Shown: positions 5,934-13,170 of the stretch, one piece after another
Layout: every line of letters starts with the position of its first letter
Numbering within the stretch: position 1 is the stretch's first letter
From: JBCCFX01 sp039029515
Lineage (GTDB): Bacteria > Planctomycetota > Phycisphaerae > Phycisphaerales > SM1A02
Assembly: GCA_039029515.1 (NCBI GenBank)
Contig: JBCCFX010000104.1
Location: 1 to 13,432 of the forward strand
DNA: 13,432 nt
Reading direction: 5' to 3'
Notes under the pieces: model-generated
Databases searched by the model: none
What the model saw: the letters and a program-made list of their open reading frames with translations, nothing else
What the model was told of the DNA's origin: nothing
Translations under genes and position numbers: made by a program

Positions 5934-6806
5934 TTACGGTGAGAGCACGCGACCTTCGCCGGTCTGGCCGATGATCGCCACTTCACCGTCGCCGTTCTCA
6001 TCCGGGCCGAGCGTGACCGCCGGTTCGTTCTTCGGATTGAACACCTGCAGCGTCGGTCCGCCTTCATACGTCGCGAGCGCGATCAGCGTGTTGCCTGTGC
6101 CATCGAACGTATAGAACTGCCCCTGATCTTTCGTGCTCGCGGTGATGTTCGTCATTGCCTGGCCGGCCCGATTGAACGTGCTGATCTGACCGTGGCCGCG
6201 CACCGTCGAGCCGATGCTCACGAGTCGCGAGCCGGCGGTCGCGTAGGTTTCAATCATCCCGCCACCGGCGGCGTCCGGGAACACGCGAAAGTATTCACGG
6301 CCCGCGCCGAGGGCTGCACAGAGTCGGCCGGCACCCTGTTCATCGGTGGACAGATCGAAGGCTGTCTTGCCAGCACTGTTGACGACCTGAACCTGGCCGC
6401 CTCGCGCGTTGGCACGCAGGCTCAGTCGCGGGTCGCCATCGGCGCTGAACCACTGTGAGGCGCCACCATCAGGTGTCGCCTTGGCGAGGAAGACCGGCGT
6501 GTCGTTCCGAGCGCTCTTGATCGCCAGCGCGCCGCCATCGTTGGTGGCCGATGCGAGCATGAGCGTGCGTCCGAAGCTGTCGCGGAGGCTGATGCTGCCA
6601 CCATCGGCATTGGCTCCGACGACGCAGACGACGCGGCCGAGGTCATCGACGATCTCGAGCTGGCGGGCCTGGATCGTGGACTGGGCGACATCGGACGGGG
6701 AGGTCTGAGCATCCGCCGACCGGACGTGCCCGAGCGCGAAGCCGAGCCCGAGCGTCGCCGCACCTGCAATGAAGCCGAGGACAAACGTGGGACGCGTGGA
6801 ACGCAT
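5934..6806 (-). CDS. Exported protein of about eleven tandem 22-24-residue beta repeats
   Basis: 290 residues. The ATG at 6806 has AAGGAG 7 nt upstream and is followed by a signal sequence or anchor (RSTRPTFVLGFIAGAATLGL, ending near RSADA before QTSPS). An in-frame ATG 16 codons upstream lacks these features. From residue about 48 to the end the protein is a tandem repeat with consensus L-x-I-x-(D/N)-x-x-G-x-x-x-x-x-L-x(4)-D-x-G-G. Repeat starts include LEIVDDLGRVV, ISLRDSFGRTL, VQVVNSAGKTAFDL, ISTFNRAGQAMTNI, FYTFDGTGNTLIAL and TLQVFNPKNEPAVTL. Similar 'L-x-D-x-x-G-x-x-R-x-x-L' repeat proteins occur in many bacteria without known function; a beta-solenoid or stacked hairpin structure is likely. 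It faces the outside of the cytoplasmic membrane. No catalytic motif is seen. Convergent with the gene at 5326 and divergent from the Rrf2 gene at 7100. Confidence 0.87.
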   Translation of the reverse strand: MRSTRPTFVLGFIAGAATLGLGFALGHVRSADAQTSPSDVAQSTIQARQLEIVDDLGRVVCVVGANADGGSISLRDSFGRTLMLASATNDGGALAIKSARNDTPVFLAKATPDGGASQWFSADGDPRLSLRANARGGQVQVVNSAGKTAFDLSTDEQGAGRLCAALGAGREYFRVFPDAAGGGMIETYATAGSRLVSIGSTVRGHGQISTFNRAGQAMTNITASTKDQGQFYTFDGTGNTLIALATYEGGPTLQVFNPKNEPAVTLGPDENGDGEVAIIGQTGEGRVLSP

Positions 6807-6957
6807 GGAAATTCTCCTTGGAGTCCTGCACCGGAACTGTGCCACACGGGGCATGATACGGCGATCAGAGGATCGAGACGGTCGACGGTGGTGGACCCGC
6901 AGGGCAGTTTTCTGAGCGAATCAGGGAATCAGATGCTCAGGTCATCGGTTCAATTGT

Positions 6958-6982
6958 TGTGCGATCGCGAAACGATCGTACA
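6958..6982. promoter_or_regulatory. Inverted repeat in divergent promoter region, possible operator
   Basis: TGTGCGATCG, CGAAA spacer, CGATCGTACA: ten paired positions with one G-T. It lies 118 nt before the Rrf2 gene (7100) and 151 nt from the start of the repeat-protein gene (6806). On the plus strand TTGTGC and TACACA flank the core 16 nt apart and could be weak -35 and -10 elements overlapped by the repeat. Rrf2-type regulators often bind their own promoters, which makes this a candidate site. The rest of 6807-7099 shows nothing else firm. Confidence 0.4.
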
Positions 6983-7099
6983 CACATCGAGAATCGCCGA
7001 TCCGCCGCACGAGACGGGACATCTCTGGCATCGCGGATACCCCTACATAGCCTTGGCCGAACGCCCCGGTCATGCGCGGCAACCCCCGGGAGGACCGTC

Positions 7100-7543
7100 A
7101 TGCTTTCGACCACCGCCGAATATGCCCTTCGCATTATGGTGACGCTGACCGCCAACAATGAATCAGCCATGACCAGCGAGCAGATCGCTCGTTCAACGCA
7201 GGTGCCCGTCGATTATTCCGTCAAGGTTCTCCAGGCACTGGCGCGTGGAGGCCTTGTCAAAGCCCAACGCGGGCGCGGCGGCGGCTTCCGAATCACCTGC
7301 GATCCCGCCGAGACCTCTCTGCTGACCGTGATCAGCGCCATCGATGAGTCCCTGTCCGGCAACGAGATGAAACCGCTCGACACACCGACGCCGGTCCTCG
7401 CCACCCTCCGTGGTCATGTGACCGGCACGCTGGCGACCGCGCGCAATGCCTTCGGACAGACGACGCTGCGTTCCGTCGTCGACACCAGCGAGGCGACGAA
7501 CGCCCACATGCACAGCAACGGATCAGCCGCGATGGCCGGCTGA
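7100..7543 (+). CDS. Rrf2-family transcriptional regulator lacking cluster cysteines
   Basis: 147 residues. The ATG at 7100 has GGGAGG 7 nt upstream and gives the canonical Rrf2 N-terminus MLSTTAEYALRIMVTL; the longer frame from 6959 is unsupported. Residues 23-45 form the helix-turn-helix (MTSEQIARSTQVPVDYSVKV) and residues 46-66 the recognition helix end and wing (LQALARGGLVKAQRGRGGGF). IscR, NsrR and RsrR carry three Cys at about residues 90-110 to bind an Fe-S cluster. Here that region (SGNEMKPLDTPTPVL) has none, and the only Cys is residue 67 just after the wing, so it probably does not sense through a standard cluster. The C-terminus is extended and Ala/Ser/Thr-rich. It precedes the ABC ATPase gene by 86 nt and may control it through the palindrome at 7593. 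Confidence 0.92.
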   Translation: MLSTTAEYALRIMVTLTANNESAMTSEQIARSTQVPVDYSVKVLQALARGGLVKAQRGRGGGFRITCDPAETSLLTVISAIDESLSGNEMKPLDTPTPVLATLRGHVTGTLATARNAFGQTTLRSVVDTSEATNAHMHSNGSAAMAG

Positions 7544-7592
7544 CATCCAGCGCTCACGCGCAGCCATATGAACGGACGATATGCTGAGCGGA

Positions 7593-7612
7593 AAGGTCGA
7601 TCGATCGACCTT
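7593..7612. promoter_or_regulatory. 20-bp perfect palindrome upstream of ABC ATPase gene
   Basis: AAGGTCGATCGATCGACCTT is its own reverse complement over 20 bp and ends 17 nt before the ATG at 7630. A second, imperfect inverted repeat, CAGCCATAT / ATATGCTG with a 9-nt spacer, lies just before it (7561-7586). The first could be an operator for a dimeric regulator or, in RNA, an 8-bp stem with a TCGA loop just ahead of the start. No U-tract follows, so it is not a terminator. Confidence 0.5.
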
Positions 7613-7629
7613 AAATCCGCGAGCAGCCT

Positions 7630-8334
7630 ATGTCGTCGGTTCGACTCGAATCCATCACGCTCCATCGGCAACGTACGGCCATCCTCGATGAGGTGTCGTT
7701 ATCAGTCGCGCCGGGCGTGCGTATGGCGGTCGTCGGTCCATCCGGTGCTGGCAAGACAACGCTGCTGCGCGTGATCGCCGGCCTCGATGCACCGACAACA
7801 GGTCACGTGCACATCGATGACTCGGACGTGACGAGCGCGCCGCCAGCGTCGCGTGGTGTGGCGATGCTGTTTCAGGACGCGGCGCTGTATCCACACATGA
7901 CGGTACGCCGAAACCTCGAATTCCCGTTGCGAATGCGCGGTGTGGATCGGGATGAGCGGGCAGCGCGCGCCGAAGGTGTGGCAGACCGGCTCGAATTACG
8001 TTCGGTGCTTGACCGAACGCCCGACCAGATCTCAGGTGGTGAGCAACAGCGCGTCGGCCTCGGTCGTGCGCTGGTGGCCAAGGCCACGATCTGGCTCCTC
8101 GATGAGCCATTCGGTCAGCTCGATACGCGCCTGCGGCGTCGATTGGAATCGGTGGTGCTGGAGCTTCAGGCCGAAACGGGGGCGACTGTCCTGCTGGTCA
8201 CCCACGATCAGGATGAGGCTGAGCGGCTTGCGACCCATGTTGCGGTGCTGCATCAGGGACGCCTGATGCAGTCAGGAAGGCTATCAGACGTTCAACGGGA
8301 CGACGATGGGCTCTTTGCCCTCGAATTGATCTAA
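7630..8334 (+). CDS. ABC transporter ATP-binding protein (MalK/UgpC-like core, no permease adjacent)
   Basis: 234 residues with all nucleotide-binding motifs: Walker A GPSGAGKT (36-43), Q-loop Gln82 (FQDAALYPHMTV), signature ISGGEQQR (134-141), Walker B IWLLDE (154-159), D-loop GQLD, H-loop His192 (VTHDQDEAE). The text around these (FQDAALYPHMTVRRNLEFPL, DEPFGQLDTRLR) resembles the carbohydrate-importer ATPases MalK and UgpC. Those run to about 350-380 residues with a C-terminal TOBE regulatory domain, which is absent here. No permease or binding-protein gene lies nearby, so the partner is elsewhere or the protein serves another role. The start has no clear SD; it may depend on the upstream palindrome or on readthrough from the Rrf2 gene. 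The substrate cannot be inferred. Confidence 0.92.
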   Translation: MSSVRLESITLHRQRTAILDEVSLSVAPGVRMAVVGPSGAGKTTLLRVIAGLDAPTTGHVHIDDSDVTSAPPASRGVAMLFQDAALYPHMTVRRNLEFPLRMRGVDRDERAARAEGVADRLELRSVLDRTPDQISGGEQQRVGLGRALVAKATIWLLDEPFGQLDTRLRRRLESVVLELQAETGATVLLVTHDQDEAERLATHVAVLHQGRLMQSGRLSDVQRDDDGLFALELI

Positions 8335-8404
8335 GAGATCGTCGGGCGGTTCGTTGAATGGATGAGCACGCCGAAGGCCGGCGGGCGGAAATCGAGGTCG
8401 CGGC

Positions 8405-8935
8405 ATGACCGACAAGGCCGGATGGATACGGGCGGCGGTGGACCAGTTCGAACGTCCACTGATCACGTACGCCCTGCGGATGACAGGCGAGCTGGAAACA
8501 GCGCGCGATGTCGTGCAGGACACCTTCCTCAAACTCTGGCTGGCGGATCAGGCGGGCATCGAGGATCACCTGGCCCCGTGGCTGTATCGGGTCTGCAGGA
8601 ACCGCGCGCTGGATGTGCTCAGGAAGGAGGGTCGCATGACCACGTTCGACGATGATCGACTGTCGGCATGTGCACCAAAGGGCACGCCACAGCAGGACAA
8701 CGCGACAGGCGATCACACGCTTCTGGATTCAATGCGCACGCTGCCCGCGCGGCAGCAGGAGATTCTTCGATTGAAGTTCCAGGGCGGATTGACCTACAAG
8801 CAGATCGCGGAGGTCATGGACCTGACCGCGAGCAACGTGGGTTTTCTCATTCATACCAGCATCAAGGCGCTGCGCGACCAACTCGCGCCGCACGGTGATC
8901 AGCCGGGCGAAGCCGCAACGGGCGCAGCGAGGTGA
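8405..8935 (+). CDS. ECF-type RNA polymerase sigma factor
   Basis: 176 residues, ATG at 8405 with GAGGT 7 nt upstream. Region 2 spans about 12-75 and contains the core-binding and -10 recognition segment (ARDVVQDTFLKLW, then PWLYRVCRNRALDVLRKEG). Region 4 spans about 108-160 (LPARQQEILRLKFQGGLTYK, QIAEVMDLTASNVGFLIHTS), the helix-turn-helix that reads the -35 element. The linker (about 80-107) is short and acidic, as usual for ECF factors. The stop lies 5 nt before the start of the anti-sigma/VWA gene, so the pair is co-translated and the product is almost certainly held inactive by it. ECF factors commonly direct their own operon, but I find no confident promoter repeat upstream. Confidence 0.95.
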   Translation: MTDKAGWIRAAVDQFERPLITYALRMTGELETARDVVQDTFLKLWLADQAGIEDHLAPWLYRVCRNRALDVLRKEGRMTTFDDDRLSACAPKGTPQQDNATGDHTLLDSMRTLPARQQEILRLKFQGGLTYKQIAEVMDLTASNVGFLIHTSIKALRDQLAPHGDQPGEAATGAAR

Positions 8936-8940
8936 CGGAC

Positions 8941-11601
8941 ATGATTACGAACAACGACAACGGAACCCCGGAATGGGATGTGGATGCGCAGCTGACCGCG
9001 TATGCCCTGGGCGAACTCGAAGGCGATGACAAGATCGCACTCGAAGCACGCCTCGAGAGCGAGCCGGCATTGCGCGATCAGCTCGAATCCATTCGCGGCG
9101 TGACCGCACAACTTGAATCGGTGTTTGCCACCGAACCCACGCATGCGCTGACATCGGCGCAGCGCGATGCGATTGAACAGGGTGAACATGCGGCACCGAT
9201 CATTGAAGTGAAACCCAATCCATGGCGACTCAACCGCTGGCTGGGCGTCGGTGTCACCGCCGCCGCGGCGTGCGTGACGTTCATTCTGTTCATGCCGAAC
9301 TTCCTGTCGGGCGAACGTGAAGCGTCTGATGTGGCCATCATGACGGATGACGTCGCTGACAGCGCGATGGCGCCTGGTTCGGATCGTGACTCCATGGTCG
9401 GCCTTCAGATGTCGGCAGACCTCGAGTCGTATTCCAACATCGTGCCCGGCGCGGCTGGCGAGGGCGTGACGTCGGACCAATTTGTTGGCGTCGCGACAAC
9501 GGATGTGTCCGATTCGGGTGATGTGGATGTTACGGGCGTAAACGCGTTGGAAATTGACATAGATGGCGCGTTGTCGGAACAAGGGCGAACCAGTCCGTCG
9601 GTTTTTACATCGACACCACCTCCGTCGCCGCCGTCGGGCCGCGCTGCCGGTCAGCGTGGAGGTGGATCGGGAGGCAGTCACAACAACTTCATGACAGCGT
9701 ATACGGACGAAGCGTCAGACGTTCGTGGGTCATCGGGGCTTGCATCAAGTGACATGCGGGACCTGTCGAATGAACGTCAAAAGGTTGTAATCGACGACGA
9801 AACGAGAGAGAAACTTCTTGAAAGTCAGCGTCGGCGCGAAGCCCAGCTCGGCGCCGCAGTACAGAAGTTCGGGCAGGAAACGTACGGCGACGTCGTGCAC
9901 AATCCGTTCAAGCGCCCGATCGGTGATGACATGCTCTCCACCGTGTCGGTGGATGTCGATCGCGCGTCATATTCGCTCGGCACGCAGATGATCATGCAGC
10001 AGAATCGCATTCCGCCTGCGGGCGCAGTGCGCATCGAAGAGTGGATCAACTCGTTCACGTACAACGATGCGCCGCCGGCAGAAGATGCCGAGACGCCGTT
10101 CTCATGCACCATGGAGGTCAACCAGGCACCGTGGGCCACGAATCACCGTCTCGTGCGCATCGGACTGAAGGGCTATGAAGTTGCAGCGGATGACCGCCCG
10201 GCGACGAACCTTGTATTCCTCATCGATGTCTCCGGCTCCATGAACCAGCCGAACAAGTTGCCGCTGCTGCAGCGGTCGCTGAAGGCGCTGGTCAACGAAC
10301 TCACGCCGGATGATCGCGTGGCGATGGTGACGTACGCGGGCAACGCGGGCGTGGCGATGGAATCGACATTCTGCACGCGACGTGACCAGATCATTCGGTC
10401 GATCGATCGACTGACGGCCGGTGGGGGAACGAACGGTGCCGGTGGTATTCAACTTGCCTATGAACAGGCGCAGAAGCACTTCATCGAAGGCGGCATCAAC
10501 CGCGTGATTCTCGCGACCGATGGCGATTTCAATGTCGGCATCAGCGAGACCGAAGCGCTGGAGAAATTCATTGCCGAGAAGCGCGAGTCCGGCGTGTATC
10601 TGAGCGTGCTCGGTTTCGGGACCGGCAACTACAAAGACGACAAGATGGAGCGACTCTCCAACGTCGGCAACGGCAACTACGCGTACATCAATTCGTTGGA
10701 TGAAGCGCACGAAGTTCTCGTCCGCCGACTCAGCGGTACGCTCATGACGATCGCCAAAGACGTCAAGGTGCAGATCGACTTCAATCCGAAGTTCGTGCAA
10801 GCGTACCGACAGATTGGGTACGAGAACCGTGTGATGGCGAATGCCGATTTCCGAAACGATCGAAAGGATGCCGGCGATATCGGTGCCGGTCATGCGGTGA
10901 CGTTCCTGTATGAGGTCGTTCCGCCTGGTGTCGACATCGGTGGTCTGCCTGAATTCGAAGCGACGGATGCTGAACCGTCGGAATTCATCGCCGAGGCCGA
11001 AGCGGAGAACATCGTCGACAGTGATCGGATGCTGGTTGTTCGGTTGCGCTACAAGCAGCCTGATGGCGATGAGAGCGTTGAGCGCCGTTTCCCGCTCGTC
11101 GATGATGGCAGGATGCTCGATGATGCTTCGGCGGACTTCACGTTCGCGTCGGCCGTCGCGGCGTTCGGCATGGTGCTCCGCGAGTCGCCGTACAAGGGAA
11201 ATTCATCCATGAGCCTGGCGAAGAGCCTCGCGACGACAGGTGCTGATCGATTCGGTCAGTTGCAGCGTGATGTCGAGAACTATCTCGACTACGTCAATGC
11301 ATCAAAGCACGCGATCGCGAATGAAATCGCACAGTCGCTGCTGGCCGAAGACTGTTCGCCGGCGGAGTTCGCGTCGGTCATCGCGATGACCGAGACGATC
11401 GACTTCGATACGTTTACGCGCACGGTGGATCAAGCGACCGCGAACGAGGAAACGGCTCCACTCGCCACGATGGTTCGTGACCGCGTTGAATTGGGGCTGG
11501 GCGAACTCGGCCGTGGCCTGCCCGGGCTTGATTTCCAGCCGATCAAGGAACGAGCGGCATTCGTTCGGCTCATTGAGAGGGCCGAATCACTGCAGCGCTG
11601 A
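8941..11601 (+). CDS. Transmembrane anti-sigma / YfbK-type von Willebrand A fusion protein
   Basis: 886 residues from the ATG at 8941, which has GAGGTG 5-6 nt upstream; a GTG at 8932 overlapping the sigma stop (GTGA) is the alternative. Residues about 8-60 form a cytoplasmic anti-sigma domain (QLTAYALGELEGDDKIALEA, RLESEPALRDQLESI) without the HxxxCxxC zinc motif. One TM helix follows at about 100-120 (WLGVGVTAAAACVTFILFMP). A low-complexity Ser/Pro/Gly linker runs to about 290, then a charged helix. Residues about 312-420 match the vWF_A N-terminal domain of YfbK (YGDVVHNPFKRPIGDDMLST, VSVDVDRASYS). The VWA domain (about 421-600) has an intact metal site: D429-x-S-x-S433, T497, D527. The rest matches the YfbK C-terminal domain (DUF3520). 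Topology puts VWA outside, so it may sense an envelope ligand and release the sigma factor. Confidence 0.93.
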   Translation: MITNNDNGTPEWDVDAQLTAYALGELEGDDKIALEARLESEPALRDQLESIRGVTAQLESVFATEPTHALTSAQRDAIEQGEHAAPIIEVKPNPWRLNRWLGVGVTAAAACVTFILFMPNFLSGEREASDVAIMTDDVADSAMAPGSDRDSMVGLQMSADLESYSNIVPGAAGEGVTSDQFVGVATTDVSDSGDVDVTGVNALEIDIDGALSEQGRTSPSVFTSTPPPSPPSGRAAGQRGGGSGGSHNNFMTAYTDEASDVRGSSGLASSDMRDLSNERQKVVIDDETREKLLESQRRREAQLGAAVQKFGQETYGDVVHNPFKRPIGDDMLSTVSVDVDRASYSLGTQMIMQQNRIPPAGAVRIEEWINSFTYNDAPPAEDAETPFSCTMEVNQAPWATNHRLVRIGLKGYEVAADDRPATNLVFLIDVSGSMNQPNKLPLLQRSLKALVNELTPDDRVAMVTYAGNAGVAMESTFCTRRDQIIRSIDRLTAGGGTNGAGGIQLAYEQAQKHFIEGGINRVILATDGDFNVGISETEALEKFIAEKRESGVYLSVLGFGTGNYKDDKMERLSNVGNGNYAYINSLDEAHEVLVRRLSGTLMTIAKDVKVQIDFNPKFVQAYRQIGYENRVMANADFRNDRKDAGDIGAGHAVTFLYEVVPPGVDIGGLPEFEATDAEPSEFIAEAEAENIVDSDRMLVVRLRYKQPDGDESVERRFPLVDDGRMLDDASADFTFASAVAAFGMVLRESPYKGNSSMSLAKSLATTGADRFGQLQRDVENYLDYVNASKHAIANEIAQSLLAEDCSPAEFASVIAMTETIDFDTFTRTVDQATANEETAPLATMVRDRVELGLGELGRGLPGLDFQPIKERAAFVRLIERAESLQR

Positions 11602-11629
11602 CCGAGCGGCCAACTCGATATGACATACG

Positions 11630-11661
11630 ACAGGCGGCGCACCTCCGGGGGCGTCGCCTGT
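11630..11661 (+). terminator. Hairpin after the sigma/VWA operon, probable terminator
   Basis: ACAGGCGGCGC / GCGTCGCCTGT pair over 11 positions (one G-U) around the 10-nt loop ACCTCCGGGG. It starts 28 nt past the stop at 11601. The following bases TCATGCG lack a U-tract, so termination is uncertain; it may only attenuate transcription into the next gene. Confidence 0.45.
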
Positions 11662-11704
11662 TCATGCGCTTGGCGAATGCACGGCACTGTGTTTGAATAT
11701 CGAC

Positions 11705-11962
11705 ATGTACGACGAAGGCCCCAGCGAAGAGGACATCCGCCGATTTGATCGCGACTCCGCGTACTGCCCGGAATGCGGTGCCGAGGTCTGGGACGGTGTG
11801 GATGTCTGCCCGACGTGCCGGGAGTTCGTCGGTGGCCGCCTCACGAGTTCTCCGAAGACGCGATTGTCACGCGAGATGGCGCAGCGCACACGCCTCGTGC
11901 TCGTCCTGCTGCTGGTCGCGATGATCGGATTCGGCTGGATCGTTGTGTCGTTGATCCTCTGA
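11705..11962 (+). CDS. Small Zn-ribbon membrane protein
   Basis: 85 residues. The ATG at 11705 gives MYDEGPSEEDIRRFDRDSAY, a start I recognise as typical of Planctomycete homologues; a TTG four codons upstream is less likely. No clear SD precedes it. Residues 21-38 form a zinc ribbon, CPEC-x10-CPTC. Residues about 64-85 are a single TM helix (LVLVLLLVAMIGFGWIVVSL) that ends the protein, so the zinc ribbon is most likely cytoplasmic (basic residues RLSREMAQRTR precede the helix). Function unknown; zinc ribbon plus tail anchor is common among small regulatory or assembly proteins. Its stop lies 10 nt from the stop of the convergent gene at 11973. Confidence 0.85.
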   Translation: MYDEGPSEEDIRRFDRDSAYCPECGAEVWDGVDVCPTCREFVGGRLTSSPKTRLSREMAQRTRLVLVLLLVAMIGFGWIVVSLIL

Positions 11963-11971
11963 CACACAACG
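11941..11971. terminator. Inverted repeat at convergent gene ends
   Basis: CGTTGTGT (11941-11948) and ACACAACG (11964-11971) pair perfectly around a 15-nt loop. The structure straddles the stop of the Zn-ribbon gene and ends 1 nt before the opposing stop codon. It is a candidate two-way terminator for these tightly packed convergent genes; no strong U-tract on either side. Confidence 0.35.
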
Positions 11972-11972
11972 C

Positions 11973-13127
11973 CTATTCGTCGGCGTCTTCCTTGCCCTGG
12001 CCGCGATCAATCCTCGAGAACGAAATGATCGGTTCGCTTGACGGATCGCCGTTCGGTCGAGGATCCCAGCCCCAGATTGCCGGTCCGTATGGCGACTCGA
12101 CAGCGGTTGGCGGAATGAAGTGGTGCGCCAGCGTGACGCGCTCATTCAATCGCTCCATCGTGCCGAAGTCGATCCACGGCTGCTGGACCTTGCGATGCAT
12201 CGCACCGTTTCCGCGGAGTTGCATCGGATCGAATGGGACCCAGCCGGCGTTGGGGAGATAGAACTCACCCCAACTCATGACGTCCACGCGAAAGTTGCGA
12301 TCGCGCGGTCGAGGACGGAAGCCGATGACCGGGCGCGCTGGGATGCCCGCAGCGCGCAACGTCGCGATGCACACGCATACGAGATCGTGCGGTGTTCCCT
12401 CGCCTTGTTCGACGGTCTTGAGTGCGCCCTGCATGTCAAGCGATCGCAATTGCTCGTTGATGCCCATGTTCACGCCATCGCCATTGACGCGGATGTTCCT
12501 GATGCAGTACCGAATCAGATCTTTCGCGGCGAGATACGGCGGTACAAGGCGCAGCTGGCCCTGACTCGCGTCCTCAACCGCCTTGGCGAAGATCGGCGCA
12601 TTGCTCTCGATATACAGTTGCGGCTGTAAACCGTCCTGCACATCCTTCGGCCACTCCTTGGGCCAGGCGATTCGCTGCGCCGCAGCATCGTCAATGGTGC
12701 TTGACCATTGCTGTGTACGGTAGTGCAGTTGCCAGCGAAGCGAATGACCGCTGTAGCGCGCAATCGGAATCACGGCGAGCGATGTGCCGAACGGGAATCC
12801 TTCATCGAGGCGCGTCCGTTGCGCAAGCGTCTTGTCTTCGCGCCCATTCATCCACAAGTAGCCGCGCAATGACTCGTTCTCGACACGATTGAACGTGCTT
12901 CGAAAAATGACGGGCATGACGATCGGCGCATCGACCAGGTTGTACGGCATGCGATCGAGCGCACCGAGCTGCACTTTGGTGTTGAGTTGCACTTCGACGA
13001 CGACGTCATAGATGCGAGGTTTCTCTCGGCCGAGCGGTCCACGCGGCGGTCGACCGGCGGTTCCTGCGGCGAGACCGACGAGGAGGATCGCAAGGCAGAA
13101 TGACGTGATGGCGGTCGCGCGTGGCAT
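11973..13127 (-). CDS. Exported transglutaminase-fold protein, catalytic Cys and His apparently lost
   Basis: 384 residues, ATG at 13127 with GGAA 7 nt upstream. Signal peptide at about 1-25 (ITSFCLAILLVGLAAGTAG). Residues about 35-190 form an N-terminal beta-rich domain like those before bacterial transglutaminase cores. Residues about 200-300 align with the transglutaminase-like core: LRAAGIPARPVIGF and WGEFYLPNAGWVPFDP are unmistakable. The family's catalytic Cys (pattern G-x-C-x-[DE]) is P246 here (GTPHD), and the catalytic His (HxW) is M284 (MSW). The Asp in FDP (D300) remains. C251 and C253 lie nearby, but at positions the family does not use. It is therefore probably a binding or structural protein. 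It follows the MlaE-type gene by 27 nt in the same direction. The last 60 residues have no known domain. Confidence 0.9.
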   Translation of the reverse strand: MPRATAITSFCLAILLVGLAAGTAGRPPRGPLGREKPRIYDVVVEVQLNTKVQLGALDRMPYNLVDAPIVMPVIFRSTFNRVENESLRGYLWMNGREDKTLAQRTRLDEGFPFGTSLAVIPIARYSGHSLRWQLHYRTQQWSSTIDDAAAQRIAWPKEWPKDVQDGLQPQLYIESNAPIFAKAVEDASQGQLRLVPPYLAAKDLIRYCIRNIRVNGDGVNMGINEQLRSLDMQGALKTVEQGEGTPHDLVCVCIATLRAAGIPARPVIGFRPRPRDRNFRVDVMSWGEFYLPNAGWVPFDPMQLRGNGAMHRKVQQPWIDFGTMERLNERVTLAHHFIPPTAVESPYGPAIWGWDPRPNGDPSSEPIISFSRIDRGQGKEDADE

Positions 13128-13141
13128 GGCAGTGTTCCGAT

Positions 13142-13170
13142 CTCAGCGAACGATTCAGGCGAACGCTGAG
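13142..13170 (-). repeat. Inverted repeat at the MlaE/transglutaminase gene junction
   Basis: CTCAGCG and CGCTGAG pair over 7 bp around a 15-nt loop. It covers the stop codon of the MlaE-type gene (13155-13157) and part of the 27-nt spacer before the next start. Possible intercistronic RNA hairpin that sets relative expression; could be chance. Confidence 0.25.

Noticed and set aside
6807..7099. Rrf2 gene start at 6959
   Set aside because: Adds 47 non-family residues; the Rrf2 N-terminus MLSTTAEYALR starts at 7100 with GGGAGG upstream.
8899..9681. 260-codon minus-strand frame opposite the anti-sigma region
   Set aside because: Arg/His-rich translation typical of antisense to a high-GC gene; no SD and no domain.
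10102..10893. 263-codon minus-strand frame opposite the VWA domain
   Set aside because: Antisense shadow of a strongly conserved coding region.
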